DNA of 34,039 nucleotides, taken from an uncultured Thomasclavelia sp. Its GTDB lineage: Bacteria > Bacillota_I > Bacilli_A > Erysipelotrichales > Coprobacillaceae. The notes beneath the pieces were generated by a model, which was not told the DNA's origin, searched no databases, and saw nothing but the letters and a program-made list of their open reading frames with translations. Positions 24,124 through 31,961 of the stretch are shown in pieces. The stretch covers positions 28,968 through 63,006 of the forward strand of contig CAJUOR010000002.1 of the NCBI GenBank assembly GCA_910588165.1. Reading direction: 5' to 3'. The position numbers were made by a program, and so were the translations under genes. Numbering within the stretch: the stretch's first letter is position 1; each line of letters starts with the position of its first letter.

Positions 24124-24154
24124 AAGCTATGGTATAAAACAACCATAGCTTTTT
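24124..24154 (+). terminator. Terminator of the LCP gene
   Basis: Arms AAGCTATGGT (24124-24133) and ACCATAGCTT (24142-24151), then T residues. Confidence 0.88.
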
Positions 24155-24199
24155 AAATCAATGGAGATTGTCAAAATTTGGCGGAAGATAGAATTTTTC

Positions 24200-24227
24200 T
24201 TCAAATATGAAAAATATCTGATATAAT
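24200..24227 (+). promoter_or_regulatory. Promoter of soj-spo0J
   Basis: Extended -10 TGATATAAT (24219-24227) with a weak -35, TTCAAA, 16 bases before the hexamer. Confidence 0.5.
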
Positions 24228-24234
24228 AAAAAGG

Positions 24235-24257
24235 TAAACTAAGGCGTTTTTAGTTTA
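24235..24257 (+). promoter_or_regulatory. 5'-end hairpin in the soj leader
   Basis: Perfect 8-bp arms TAAACTAA (24235-24242) and TTAGTTTA (24250-24257) with loop GGCGTTT, starting where transcription should begin. It may protect the transcript; no known riboswitch recognised. Confidence 0.4.
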
Positions 24258-24323
24258 GGTAGCAAAATTTAAAAAGAGTGATAATAACAATAGATGACCG
24301 GATAGAAAGAAAGGGTGTTTTGT

Positions 24324-25091
24324 ATGGGAAAAATCATTGCGATTACCAACCAAAAAGGTGGGGTCGGAAAGACAACAACAAGTGTCAATTTAGCAGCGGC
24401 GCTAGCTTATTTGAATAAAAAAGTACTTTTAATCGATATTGATCCGCAAGCTAATGCAACGCAAGGGATAGGGATTGACCGTTTAAAAATGAATGGGTCT
24501 ATTTATGACTTAATTGTCAACGAAAGCGAGATTACAGATGTTATTTTAAAGTCTAATGTACCTAATTTAGATGTAGTACCTTCTTCGATTGATCTGGCAG
24601 GGGCTGATTTGGAGTTGGCGGAAGTTAAAATTGGAAGGGAACGTCGTTTAAAAGAGCAGTTAGCTTTAATTAGAGATAATTATGATTATTTGTTGATTGA
24701 TTGTCCGCCATCTCTAGGCTTATTGAATACGAATGCTTTAACCGCAAGTGATACAGTGATTATTCCGGTACAATGTGAGTATTATGCCTTAGAAGGTTTA
24801 ACCCAATTATTAAGCACGATTCGCTTAACTCAGCAAGTTTTCAATCCTAGCTTATCTATTGAAGGTGTCTTATTGACGATGTTGGATCAACGAACTAATT
24901 TAGGTATTGAAGTATCCCAAGAAGTGCGCAAGTACTTTAAGGAAAAGGTTTATCGTACATTTATTCCACGTAATATTAAATTAAGTGAAGCACCATCAGC
25001 GGGATTGAACATTTTTGATTATGATGCTCGTTCCGAAGGTGCAAAGGCATATGCTCAATTAGCAAAGGAAGTGATCTATTATAATGAGTAA
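24324..25091 (+). CDS. soj: Chromosome-partitioning ATPase Soj/ParA
   Basis: 255 residues from ATG 24324, with GAAAGGG upstream; a GTG three codons earlier is less well placed. The deviant Walker A KGGVGKTTTSVN is at about 11-20 and DIDPQANATQG follows. Walker B is YLLIDCPPSLGLL. The ATP-dependent dimer binds DNA and, with Spo0J, directs origin segregation and tunes DnaA. It overlaps spo0J by 8 bases. Confidence 0.95.
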   Translation: MGKIIAITNQKGGVGKTTTSVNLAAALAYLNKKVLLIDIDPQANATQGIGIDRLKMNGSIYDLIVNESEITDVILKSNVPNLDVVPSSIDLAGADLELAEVKIGRERRLKEQLALIRDNYDYLLIDCPPSLGLLNTNALTASDTVIIPVQCEYYALEGLTQLLSTIRLTQQVFNPSLSIEGVLLTMLDQRTNLGIEVSQEVRKYFKEKVYRTFIPRNIKLSEAPSAGLNIFDYDARSEGAKAYAQLAKEVIYYNE

Positions 25092-25959
25092 TCAAAAAAG
25101 GAAATTAGGAAGAGGCTTAAATGAATTATTTGGTGGTGATGTTACCTCTTTAATCGAAGATATTGAAAACAATACGCCAAAGTCAAGACATATCATGATT
25201 CCTTTAGATGAGATTCGCCCTAATCCTCATCAGCCACGTCGTTTCTTCGATGAGGAAAAATTGAATGAGTTAGCTTTATCCATTTCGCAACATGGTGTCT
25301 TTACACCGGTGATTTTGAAGAAATCAACAATCCAAGGTTATGAAATTGTAGCCGGGGAACGTCGTGTAAGAGCAAGTAGAATTGCTAAGTTAAAGGAAAT
25401 TCCGGCTATTATTGTTGATTTTACAGATACGCAAATGATGGAGATTGCTTTGTTGGAAAATATTCAGCGTGAGGATTTAAACGCCATTGAAGAAGCGCAA
25501 GCTTATAGAAGCATGATGGAGCATTTAGACTTAACACAAGAAGCCTTAGCAAAACGCATCGGTAAATCACGTGTGCATGTCACTAATACTTTGCGTTTAT
25601 TAAATCTACCTGAGGAATTGCAAAATATGGTGCTTAGCGGTGATTTATCCATGGGGCATGTCCGTGCCTTAATCACTTTGGATCAAGAAGATGCTTTACG
25701 TATCGGAAAACGTGCCAAAGAAGAAAAATTAACGGTGCGTGATGTGGAAAACCTTGTTAAAGGATTAGAATTACAGAAGAAAAGAAAAGAGAAACCTAAG
25801 GCAGTTAAAGACCCGCAATATACTTATGTGGAAGGGTTGTTAAGACGTAAATTCCGAACTAAAGTTAAAGTCGAAAATCAGGCGATTACATTGAAATTTA
25901 GTAATGAGGAAGATTTGAATCGTATCTTAGAATTACTAGATGTGTTAGAGGATATTTAA
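25084..25959 (+). CDS. spo0J: Chromosome-partitioning protein Spo0J/ParB
   Basis: 291-residue CTPase that loads at parS sites and slides as a DNA clamp. Motifs: RPNPHQPRRFFDEEKLNELA, IVAGERRVRASRI (CTP site GERR), ENIQREDLNAIEEAQAYRSM, HTH TQEALAKRIGKSRVHVTNTL and a C-terminal dimerisation domain. The N-terminus KRKLGRGLNELFGGD is the usual Soj-contact peptide. Its start overlaps soj and its stop overlaps the next small gene (TAATG). I saw no full parS in this window. Confidence 0.95.
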   Translation: MSNQKRKLGRGLNELFGGDVTSLIEDIENNTPKSRHIMIPLDEIRPNPHQPRRFFDEEKLNELALSISQHGVFTPVILKKSTIQGYEIVAGERRVRASRIAKLKEIPAIIVDFTDTQMMEIALLENIQREDLNAIEEAQAYRSMMEHLDLTQEALAKRIGKSRVHVTNTLRLLNLPEELQNMVLSGDLSMGHVRALITLDQEDALRIGKRAKEEKLTVRDVENLVKGLELQKKRKEKPKAVKDPQYTYVEGLLRRKFRTKVKVENQAITLKFSNEEDLNRILELLDVLEDI

Positions 25960-26249
25960 TGGATCAACAAAAAGTTATTGCCATCTTACATCATTTAGGG
26001 ATTCAAGAGTTACAAAATGTTAATCAGTTACTTGTATTAAAAGGTAGTTATATTAACTTAAAGTGTCAATTACCTAATGGTAAGATGGCTCAAATCCTCG
26101 ATGATGATAAAATTTATTGGGGTTGTCAGGTTGAAAAAATTAACAGTGCACGCTGTTATGGTGTGGCTAGTGATGAAAGTATGCTGGCGGTCTATGAATA
26201 TGGTTGTGATGGGCAAGATGCCGTTTTAAGAGCTTGGATAAGATACTAA
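25959..26249 (+). CDS. Small protein of unknown function coupled to spo0J
   Basis: 96 residues, not recognised. It begins with the ATG that overlaps the spo0J stop, so it depends on spo0J translation. It has no signal peptide or membrane helix. Four cysteines occur (KCQ, GCQ, RCY, GCD). Alternating short hydrophobic stretches (NQLLVLKGSYINLKCQL, KIYWGCQVEKI, SMLAVYEYGCD) suggest a compact beta-rich fold. The position suggests a link to segregation but nothing shows a function. A terminator follows at once. Confidence 0.75.
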   Translation: MDQQKVIAILHHLGIQELQNVNQLLVLKGSYINLKCQLPNGKMAQILDDDKIYWGCQVEKINSARCYGVASDESMLAVYEYGCDGQDAVLRAWIRY

Positions 26250-26252
26250 AAG

Positions 26253-26277
26253 AAGGTGGGATAAAACCACCTTTTTA
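26253..26277 (+). terminator. Terminator of soj-spo0J unit
   Basis: Arms AAGGTGG (26253-26259) and CCACCTT (26267-26273), then T residues. Confidence 0.85.
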
Positions 26278-26424
26278 ATTTTTATCTTTGTTTTCAAGTC
26301 GGTATTATCTTTTTTTAATACTACTAGATAGATGAGGTGGAATTAAACATAAATTGTTTTGTTTCTTTTCAGATGTGAGAAAAATCGTATGATTGAGTTT
26401 AATAAAAAAATAAGAAAAAATTGC

Positions 26425-26453
26425 TTGTTCTTATAAGTAGATGTGTTTATAAT
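26425..26453 (+). promoter_or_regulatory. Promoter of VanZ-like gene
   Basis: TTGTTC (26425-26430), 17 bases, TATAAT (26448-26453), 25 bases before the ATG. Confidence 0.6.
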
Positions 26454-26478
26454 GCCAATATCATAAGGAGGTGTTTTA

Positions 26479-27042
26479 ATGAACCCTAGAGTTAAGAAAA
26501 GATTGCGCGTGATTGCGATTTTCACAACACTTATTTGGATGGCGGTTATTTTTCGCTTTTCAATGGACAATGCGGTATCTTCTCATGAACTAAGCGATGG
26601 CTGTGTTCGTATTTTTAATAAAGCAGTTTTGATTATGACAGGTAAAGACTTAACTTTGGCGATTTCGCCTAGCCATTATGCTTATATTGAGCTGTTTTTT
26701 AGAAAGATGGCCCATATGTTTATTTACTTTTTATTAAGTATTAACGTGATGGTGGTCTTATTCACATTTAATATGAAAATGTATTGGCGTATGAGTTTAT
26801 CTTTGTTATTCTGTTTTTTATATGCTTGTAGTGATGAGTTTCATCAATCATTTGTAGATGGCAGAGGGGCGAGTTTCTTTGATTGTTTGATTGATACAAG
26901 TGGTGCTTTTTTAGGCTTGATAGCTGCCTTGCTACTTTATTGTATCTCCTATACCTGCATGATTAAATATCAGAAAAAACACGGTATTGTTCATAGCAAA
27001 TATGACAAAGAGGTTTTGCACTTTACCACATCTGATGAGTAA
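26479..27042 (+). CDS. VanZ-like membrane protein
   Basis: 187 residues with a strong ribosome site (AAGGAGGTG). Four hydrophobic segments lie near 10-28, 76-98, 103-120 and 135-160. The family core is FFRKMAHMFIYFLL and CSDEFHQSFVDGRGASFFD, then DTSGAFLGL. VanZ-family proteins are linked to teicoplanin resistance in vanA clusters, but most chromosomal members have no known role. Single gene with its own promoter and terminator; no van genes are present, so resistance should not be inferred. Confidence 0.88.
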   Translation: MNPRVKKRLRVIAIFTTLIWMAVIFRFSMDNAVSSHELSDGCVRIFNKAVLIMTGKDLTLAISPSHYAYIELFFRKMAHMFIYFLLSINVMVVLFTFNMKMYWRMSLSLLFCFLYACSDEFHQSFVDGRGASFFDCLIDTSGAFLGLIAALLLYCISYTCMIKYQKKHGIVHSKYDKEVLHFTTSDE

Positions 27043-27047
27043 ATGAA

Positions 27048-27103
27048 AAGGCGAGAAGATTTGACGGCTAGAAAATTCCAGTCAAGCATCTCTTCTCGTC
27101 TTT
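27048..27103. terminator. Bidirectional terminator between VanZ-like and GH1 genes
   Basis: Convergent genes share a long hairpin: GGCGAGAAGATTTGAC on the left faces GTCAAGCATCTCTTCTCGTC on the right, with a small internal bulge. T-rich flanks lie on both sides. Confidence 0.75.
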
Positions 27104-27118
27104 ATTGTATTTAAAGAT

Positions 27119-28525
27119 TTAAGCGGATAAATCTTCCCCATTGGTTGCAATGACTTTTTTGTACCAATCGAATGATTTCTTTTTAAAGCGTTTAAATGTT
27201 CCTTGACCTAAGTCGTCAACATCTACATAAATAAAACCATAACGTTTTTTCATTTCGCCTGTTCCGGCAGAAACAAGGTCAATACACCCCCAAGGTGTAT
27301 ATCCCATTAAATCAACACCGTCAATCTCAACGGCTTTTTTCATTTCGGCAATGTGATTTTGCATATAAGCGATACGGTAATCATCATTGATAGAACCATC
27401 TTCTTCGATTGTATCAACAGCTCCTAAACCGTTTTCCACAATAAACAGTGGTAATTGGTAACGGTCATAAAGATTGTTTAAGGAAATACGTAATCCTATC
27501 GGATCGATTTGCCAACCCCAATCCGTTGTTTTTAAATAAGGATTGGTATAGCCGGTGTATAAATTACCGGTCGCTACATTCATGCCTGTTGTGTTTTCCC
27601 CGGCAACTAAAGACATATAATAGCTGTAAGCTAAGTAATCCACTTTACCTTCTAATAAGATTTGAGCATCTTCAGGTTCCGTATGTAAAACGATGCCTTT
27701 GCGCTCAAGTTCTTTTAATTTATAGGTCGGATAGTAGCCACGACACATGACATCACAATAGAATAAAGCACTATTCATATTGGTAATGTTTGCCATAACA
27801 TCAGTCGGTTTACAAGTGGCTGCATATGAGAATAAACCACCGTACATCATACCGATTTTGTTGTCGGCATCAATTTCATGACCGATTTTCACAACCTTGG
27901 CACTTGCTACAAACTGATGGTGAGCGGCTTGCATTTTACTTGCTTCATCATTTTCGATAATCCCTCCGGCATTCCAACCACTGATAGACATACAGTTGAT
28001 CTCATTGAATGTCATCCAATATTTGACTTTTCCTTTATAGCGTTTGAAAACAGTTGTACAATATTTAACGAAAGCATCAATACATCTTCTGTCTTTCCAT
28101 GCACCAAAGGCGTCAACTAGACCAAGTGGTGTTTCATAGTGAGATAAAGTGACTACAGGTTCAATCCCATATTTGCGACATTCATCAAAAACAGCATCAT
28201 AATGAGCTAAGCCGGCTTCATTAGGTCTTTCTTCTAATCCGGTTGGATAAATTCTCGACCAATTGATAGATAAACGATAACACTTAAATCCCATTTGGGC
28301 AAATAATGCAATATCTTCTTTAAAATGATGATAATGGTCAATGGCATTGTGGCTTGGGTAATAAATTCCCTCTTGAACAGTGCGTGTATTCACTCGTTCT
28401 TTGTGATAAGAACCTGCTGTAACAACATCAGCTGTGCTAGGTCCTTTCCCATCAATATTCCATGCACCTTCACATTGGTTAGCAGCAGTTGCTCCGCCCC
28501 ATAAAAAATTCTTTGAAAAACCCAT
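27119..28525 (-). CDS. Second GH1 6-phospho-beta-glucosidase
   Basis: 468-residue GH1 enzyme, paralogous to the one at 11250. Signature FSKNFLWGGATAANQCEGAW at the start, acid/base E175 in FNEIN and nucleophile E364 in IVENGLG. The C-terminal GTGEMKKRYGFIYVDVDD again marks the 6-phospho group. AGGAGGG lies upstream of ATG 28525. There is no transporter next to it, so its substrate is presumably delivered by a PTS encoded elsewhere, possibly the EIIC at 9959. Confidence 0.92.
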   Translation of the reverse strand: MGFSKNFLWGGATAANQCEGAWNIDGKGPSTADVVTAGSYHKERVNTRTVQEGIYYPSHNAIDHYHHFKEDIALFAQMGFKCYRLSINWSRIYPTGLEERPNEAGLAHYDAVFDECRKYGIEPVVTLSHYETPLGLVDAFGAWKDRRCIDAFVKYCTTVFKRYKGKVKYWMTFNEINCMSISGWNAGGIIENDEASKMQAAHHQFVASAKVVKIGHEIDADNKIGMMYGGLFSYAATCKPTDVMANITNMNSALFYCDVMCRGYYPTYKLKELERKGIVLHTEPEDAQILLEGKVDYLAYSYYMSLVAGENTTGMNVATGNLYTGYTNPYLKTTDWGWQIDPIGLRISLNNLYDRYQLPLFIVENGLGAVDTIEEDGSINDDYRIAYMQNHIAEMKKAVEIDGVDLMGYTPWGCIDLVSAGTGEMKKRYGFIYVDVDDLGQGTFKRFKKKSFDWYKKVIATNGEDLSA

Positions 28526-28615
28526 TTAAAACCCTCCTTTTTGCTAACTCTATTGTACATTAAACAAAATTTTGAAGAGATGGATTTTTATTTTGTGAAA
28601 ATATTATTCAATAAA

Positions 28616-28654
28616 TGAAAAACTAGGATACACTTGGCGATGATAATCTAGTTT
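28616..28654 (-). terminator. Terminator of the HAD phosphatase gene
   Basis: Arms AAACTAG (28620-28626) and CTAGTTT (28648-28654), followed on the minus strand by T5. The long loop makes it weaker than the others. Confidence 0.5.
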
Positions 28655-28661
28655 AAGTATC

Positions 28662-29528
28662 TTATCTTTGTTGCTTGGCTATAATTTGGTCAATCGTTAG
28701 GGCAACGCCGTCATCTTTGTGACTTGGAATATGGTATTTAGCCATCGCTTTGATTTCAGGAACGGCATTATCCACCGCAAAACTTTCTGTAAATAGCTCA
28801 AATAATGTTGAGTCGTTTAGACCATCACCAAAGACGGCGACTTCCTCTTTTTTGATACCTTTAAGTTCAATAACTTTTTTAAGAATTAAACCTTTTTGAG
28901 CATTGGCATCAGTTACCTCAACATTATCAGGGTAAGAGGATAAAAATGCAATCCCTTTGATATGGGCAAGCTCTTGCTTCGCTTTGGCGATTTTGTTTAA
29001 ATCAATATCAAAAGCCTCGATTTTTATAATGTGATGATTTTGCTCTAAGAATGAAGTGAGCGAATCAATCTGAATTAGCTGCATACAAGGAATCGGTGAA
29101 TTTGCCCAGCTTGTCAGTAGCTCTTCACGAGTCTTCTTAAATTGATACATACTTCGTTGGATAAAAGCTTCGGCAACTTCGACTTGAGGTTTGGTTGAAT
29201 AAAAGCCATTATCTGTAATAATCATATAATGAATATCTAAGTCATCAAAGATTTTGAGAATAGGCTTGACATATTGATTCTTCAGGTACGAGCTCATGAT
29301 GATTTCACCATTGACATCACAATATTGAGCACCATTACCTAAAATAGCACTGAAAGGAATGTGATGGGGTTCAAAAATAGGTTTGACACCACTTAAATCT
29401 CGTCCGGTTGCAACGACAAATTCTAAACCGGCTTTAGTTGCGTTAAGAACAGATTGAATTGTTTTATCAGTGATGCCATTACGTCCTAATAACGTACCGT
29501 CCATATCAGAAACAATCATTTTAATCAT
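28662..29528 (-). CDS. Cof-type HAD-IIB phosphatase
   Basis: 288 residues. HAD motif I is MIVSDMDGTLL, with nucleophile D8 and acid D10. Motif II is FVVATGRDL, motif III lysine lies before KKVIELKGI and motif IV is VAVFGDGLNDSTLFEL. The IIB cap lies between. Cytosolic sugar-phosphate or flavin-precursor phosphatase; substrate not determinable. GGAGGGA precedes ATG 29528, and a TGTTATAAT extended -10 lies on the minus strand at 29558-29566. Confidence 0.9.
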   Translation of the reverse strand: MIKMIVSDMDGTLLGRNGITDKTIQSVLNATKAGLEFVVATGRDLSGVKPIFEPHHIPFSAILGNGAQYCDVNGEIIMSSYLKNQYVKPILKIFDDLDIHYMIITDNGFYSTKPQVEVAEAFIQRSMYQFKKTREELLTSWANSPIPCMQLIQIDSLTSFLEQNHHIIKIEAFDIDLNKIAKAKQELAHIKGIAFLSSYPDNVEVTDANAQKGLILKKVIELKGIKKEEVAVFGDGLNDSTLFELFTESFAVDNAVPEIKAMAKYHIPSHKDDGVALTIDQIIAKQQR

Positions 29529-29833
29529 GGGTATTTCCCTCCTTTTAACACACGACTATTATAACATATTCGTATTTAAAACGTGATTTTTTTCTGATTT
29601 AGAATAAAAGATGAATAATCCAGTCGATTATGTGTTTTAACATTTAAATAAAATCTTAGTATTCACAATTTAAAAGGGATAATTTCCACAAATTTTTCAA
29701 TATAATTAAATTGGTTGTGGAAAAGAAACTAATTATAAAAAACTATTAGAATATATTGATGCGTTAAGTGACAAACAAAATATAGATTAAGTAATTGATA
29801 TGATCTAGACATCGTTTAGGGATAATTTCTAAG
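29529..29833. other. Intergenic region with decayed coding traces
   Basis: After the HAD promoter the sequence is A+T-rich without an intact gene. On the plus strand near 29731-29787 it reads NYKKLLEYIDALSDKQNID, then TAA, VIDMI, TAG, TSFRDNF and TAA. That pattern looks like a protein-coding frame broken by stops. Family not recognised. Confidence 0.35.
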
Positions 29834-29974
29834 TTAGAACACTAATTCAGACACGCTTTGTTTTGTTAACTGCTTTACTTCCATCTTTTCTAAATATTTT
29901 ATAACAAAATGAGAAACCACTTTGCCTAATACGAAAAGAGAAGTTCCGCTATATGCTTCAACATAAATACTCAC
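29834..29974 (-). CDS. Possible 46-residue peptide with hairpin-sequestered ribosome site
   Basis: Unrecognised. From GTG 29974 the frame reads VSIYVEAYSGTSLFVLGKVV, SHFVIKYLEK and on to TAA at 29834. A ribosome site GGAAGGGGG (29975-29983 complement) overlaps the start region and is complementary to CCTTCC a few bases upstream, forming an 8-bp stem with two G-U pairs. An ATG ten bases into the frame, at 29964, fits the ribosome site better but is in another frame that stops after 12 codons. An extended -10 lies at 30011-30019. Folded ribosome sites are common in type I toxin messages, but the peptide is only weakly hydrophobic. It may be a relic. Confidence 0.3.
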   Translation of the reverse strand: MSIYVEAYSGTSLFVLGKVVSHFVIKYLEKMEVKQLTKQSVSELVF

Positions 29975-30010
29975 CCCCTTCCAAACGGGAAGGAAAAACA
30001 AAACATTGCT

Positions 30011-30019
30011 ATTATATCA
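30011..30019 (-). promoter_or_regulatory. Extended -10 promoter on minus strand
   Basis: TGATATAAT on the minus strand. Transcription would start near 30004, about 30 bases before the GTG at 29974. No clear -35. Confidence 0.45.
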
Positions 30020-30068
30020 AATATAATCAGAAAATAATATACAGTTTTCGACAAATATAGACAAAAAT

Positions 30069-30474
30069 TTGTAGTGTTACAATTGGTGTGAAACAATTTA
30101 ATATAAAAAAGTAATTCATTTCCTATATAATTGATTACGACCAAATAAACGATGAAAGGATTTGAATCACTATGTATCGTACGCTACACAATAAACGTTA
30201 TTTGACACATGATTTAATCGCTAAATTTCATTAAAACCAAGAATATCAAAGCATAATGGGAAAGTAGAAAGAAATCATAGAAGTAGCAATGCGCAATTCT
30301 ATAGTTATCTTATATTTTATTCATTAGACGATCATAGAAAACAAGCTAAAGCCAATTTAAAAAGATTAAATAACCATACCTATATAGGTATTAAATTATT
30401 TAACCTTTATTTAAAAACGTATTTAGTTAACAAGTGAAGCTAATTCTTGTTAATCTTGTTTCACATTATTTACA
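30069..30474 (+). mobile_element. Decayed insertion-sequence remnant
   Basis: Inverted 10-bp ends TGTGAAACAA (30087-30096) and TTGTTTCACA (30456-30465) flank a broken integrase-type transposase fragment. Outer limits are approximate. The element is far shorter than a full IS, so it has suffered internal deletion. Confidence 0.5.
30172..30437 (+). pseudogene. Transposase relic (rve integrase core, C-terminal part)
   Basis: From 30231 the frame reads KPRISKHNGKVERNHRSS, then AQFYSYLIFYSLDDHRKQAK, ending LKTYLVNK and TGA at 30435. HNGKVERNHR is the conserved E-helix region of IS481/IS3-type integrases, with E as the third catalytic acid. The upstream part (ATG 30172, MYRTLHNKRYLTHDLIAKFH) is in a different frame and ends in TAA, so there is a frameshift. 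The catalytic aspartates are missing. Confidence 0.7.
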
Positions 30475-30486
30475 AATGTATGAAAG

Positions 30487-31362
30487 TTAAGCATCTAATT
30501 CTTTAACCATTGCTTCTAATTCGGCTTTTTCAAAACGATAATGACTATTGCAGAATTGACAGTTGACTTCACAGAAACCATCTTTTTCAATAATATCTAA
30601 AAGTTCTTGCTTGCCAATGGTCAGTAAAGCTTTGGCAAAGTGGTCTTTTGAACAGTTGCATTCAAATGCTACATCTTGCGTTGCCAATATTTCAACATCT
30701 TCCAATAATTGATGTAAAATTTCTTCCGGTGTCAGCCCATCGTTAATTAAAGCGGAAACAGCAGGGAAGTCTTGTAATGCTTTTTCAACTAAGGCAATAT
30801 CTTCTTCTTGAGCTCCCGGCATCAATTGAACAATAAAACCACCACTTGCCAAAATCTCATTGTTTTCGCCTACTAAGACACCGACACTGACAGCCGAAGG
30901 TGTTTGTTCGCTTGCTGCAAAATACATTGTGAAGTCATCTCCGATTTCACCGGATTGTAAAGGAATTTGAGATACGAATGGCTCTTTTAATCCCATATCC
31001 TTAATGACTTGAAGATACCCTTGATTTCCAACCGCATAGCCAACAGCTAATTTGCCTGTTTCATTATTATGATACATACAGTGTGGTTCACCCACAAAGC
31101 CCTTGATTTTGCCATCACCTTGACTAACGCAAAGCAATGTGCCAATAGGACCGCCACCGTTGATTGTAACCGTTAATTTCTCATTGTTTTTTTCCATGCT
31201 TGCCATCATTAAAACACTGGACATCATACGACCCAAAGCGGCACTTGAAGTAGGCCATAAATCATGCAGCGTTCTAGCCTTTTCTAATAAATCAGTTGTT
31301 TTACAGGCAAAAACACGAATAGGTCGGTTTTTAACTGTTCCTCTGACTAAATAATCTTTCAT
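30487..31362 (-). CDS. hslO: Redox-regulated chaperone Hsp33
   Basis: 291-residue cytosolic holdase that is switched on by oxidation. The four zinc cysteines are C235 and C237 (CNC) and C268 and C271 (CQFC), spaced CXC-X30-CXXC as in the family. The N-terminal domain shows SAALGRMMSSVLMMASM and INGGGPIGTLL. GGAGGCTG precedes ATG 31362. The gene follows a 36-residue membrane peptide by 13 bases, probably in the same transcript. Confidence 0.95.
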   Translation of the reverse strand: MKDYLVRGTVKNRPIRVFACKTTDLLEKARTLHDLWPTSSAALGRMMSSVLMMASMEKNNEKLTVTINGGGPIGTLLCVSQGDGKIKGFVGEPHCMYHNNETGKLAVGYAVGNQGYLQVIKDMGLKEPFVSQIPLQSGEIGDDFTMYFAASEQTPSAVSVGVLVGENNEILASGGFIVQLMPGAQEEDIALVEKALQDFPAVSALINDGLTPEEILHQLLEDVEILATQDVAFECNCSKDHFAKALLTIGKQELLDIIEKDGFCEVNCQFCNSHYRFEKAELEAMVKELDA

Positions 31363-31375
31363 TTATATCAGCCTC

Positions 31376-31486
31376 CTAACCTAAAGCAAGTAAAAGATTT
31401 GATAGTATTAAAGGTAAAATCATCGCAATAACAATCAAAATAATGAAAAGTTTTGCCATGTTACCTCTTTTTGATTTCTTTGCCAT
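31376..31486 (-). CDS. 36-residue membrane peptide (DUF4044-like)
   Basis: ATG 31486 to TAG 31376. The product has a basic start, MAKKSKRGNMAK, and one hydrophobic helix, LFIILIVIAMILPLILSNLL. The form, a Lys-rich head plus single helix of 30-40 residues, resembles DUF4044 peptides of Firmicutes; this is a tentative match. GGGTGAT upstream is a fair ribosome site. Its stop lies 13 bases before hslO, whose ribosome site overlaps its end. No function known. Confidence 0.6.
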   Translation of the reverse strand: MAKKSKRGNMAKLFIILIVIAMILPLILSNLLLALG

Positions 31487-31547
31487 CTTTATCACCCACA
31501 TTATTCTAGCATAAATGTCCTTTATAACTCAACTGATTATATATAGA

Positions 31548-31580
31548 AAAAGTCCTCTTATGTGAATAAAAGGACTTTTT
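31548..31580 (-). terminator. Terminator of bactofilin-like gene
   Basis: Perfect 10-bp arms AAAAAGTCCT (31548-31557) and AGGACTTTTT (31571-31580). It could work in both directions; on the minus strand it ends the gene at 31590. Confidence 0.85.
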
Positions 31581-31589
31581 GTTATGTCT

Positions 31590-31961
31590 TTAGGCTATTT
31601 CAGTTGAGATTTTTTTCCCGATTTGTTTGCCATGATTGATGATTCGGCTTGTTTTATCATAGTAAATATCACCATAAAGACAGCCGTTTTCAATAATTAA
31701 AGTTGCGTTTTCTAAATACACATGGGCATAGCAAGTAATACATTTTAGGACAACGATGGATTTTTGATCAAGATAGATTTTGCCCTTGAAAACTTTCCTG
31801 ATTTCCACATAGCTTTGATTAGTGGCAAAAATCTCGCCTTGCATTGTTTCTTTAATGATTAAGTATGCTTTGTTGCTGATGTGGAGGCTTCCCTGGTAGG
31901 CGTAAGTCAACATTGTGTCTTGTGAGATTTCTAAAAAATCACCTAAACCGGATTTACTCAT
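31590..31961 (-). CDS. Small bactofilin-like protein
   Basis: 123 residues with AAAAGGAGA upstream. Successive short strands follow the bactofilin pattern of alternating hydrophobic residues and glycine turns: GSLHISNKAYLIIKETMQGE, IFATNQSYVEIRKVFKGK, IYLDQKSIVVLK, AHVYLENATLIIENGCLYGD. Bactofilins are beta-helical proteins that polymerise without nucleotide and shape the envelope. The match is by pattern, not by a signature motif, so this is a divergent member at best. Single gene; no M23 partner adjacent, although one occurs at 14526. Confidence 0.55.
   Translation of the reverse strand: MSKSGLGDFLEISQDTMLTYAYQGSLHISNKAYLIIKETMQGEIFATNQSYVEIRKVFKGKIYLDQKSIVVLKCITCYAHVYLENATLIIENGCLYGDIYYDKTSRIINHGKQIGKKISTEIA

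Noticed and set aside
26479..27042. VanZ-like gene as glycopeptide resistance
   Set aside because: Family membership only; no vanA, vanH, vanX, vanR or vanS genes are present.
30087..30465. parS-like half sites (GTGAAACA, TGTTTCAC)
   Set aside because: They are the far-apart inverted ends of the IS relic; no full 16-bp parS palindrome is formed. No Noc-type site was seen either.
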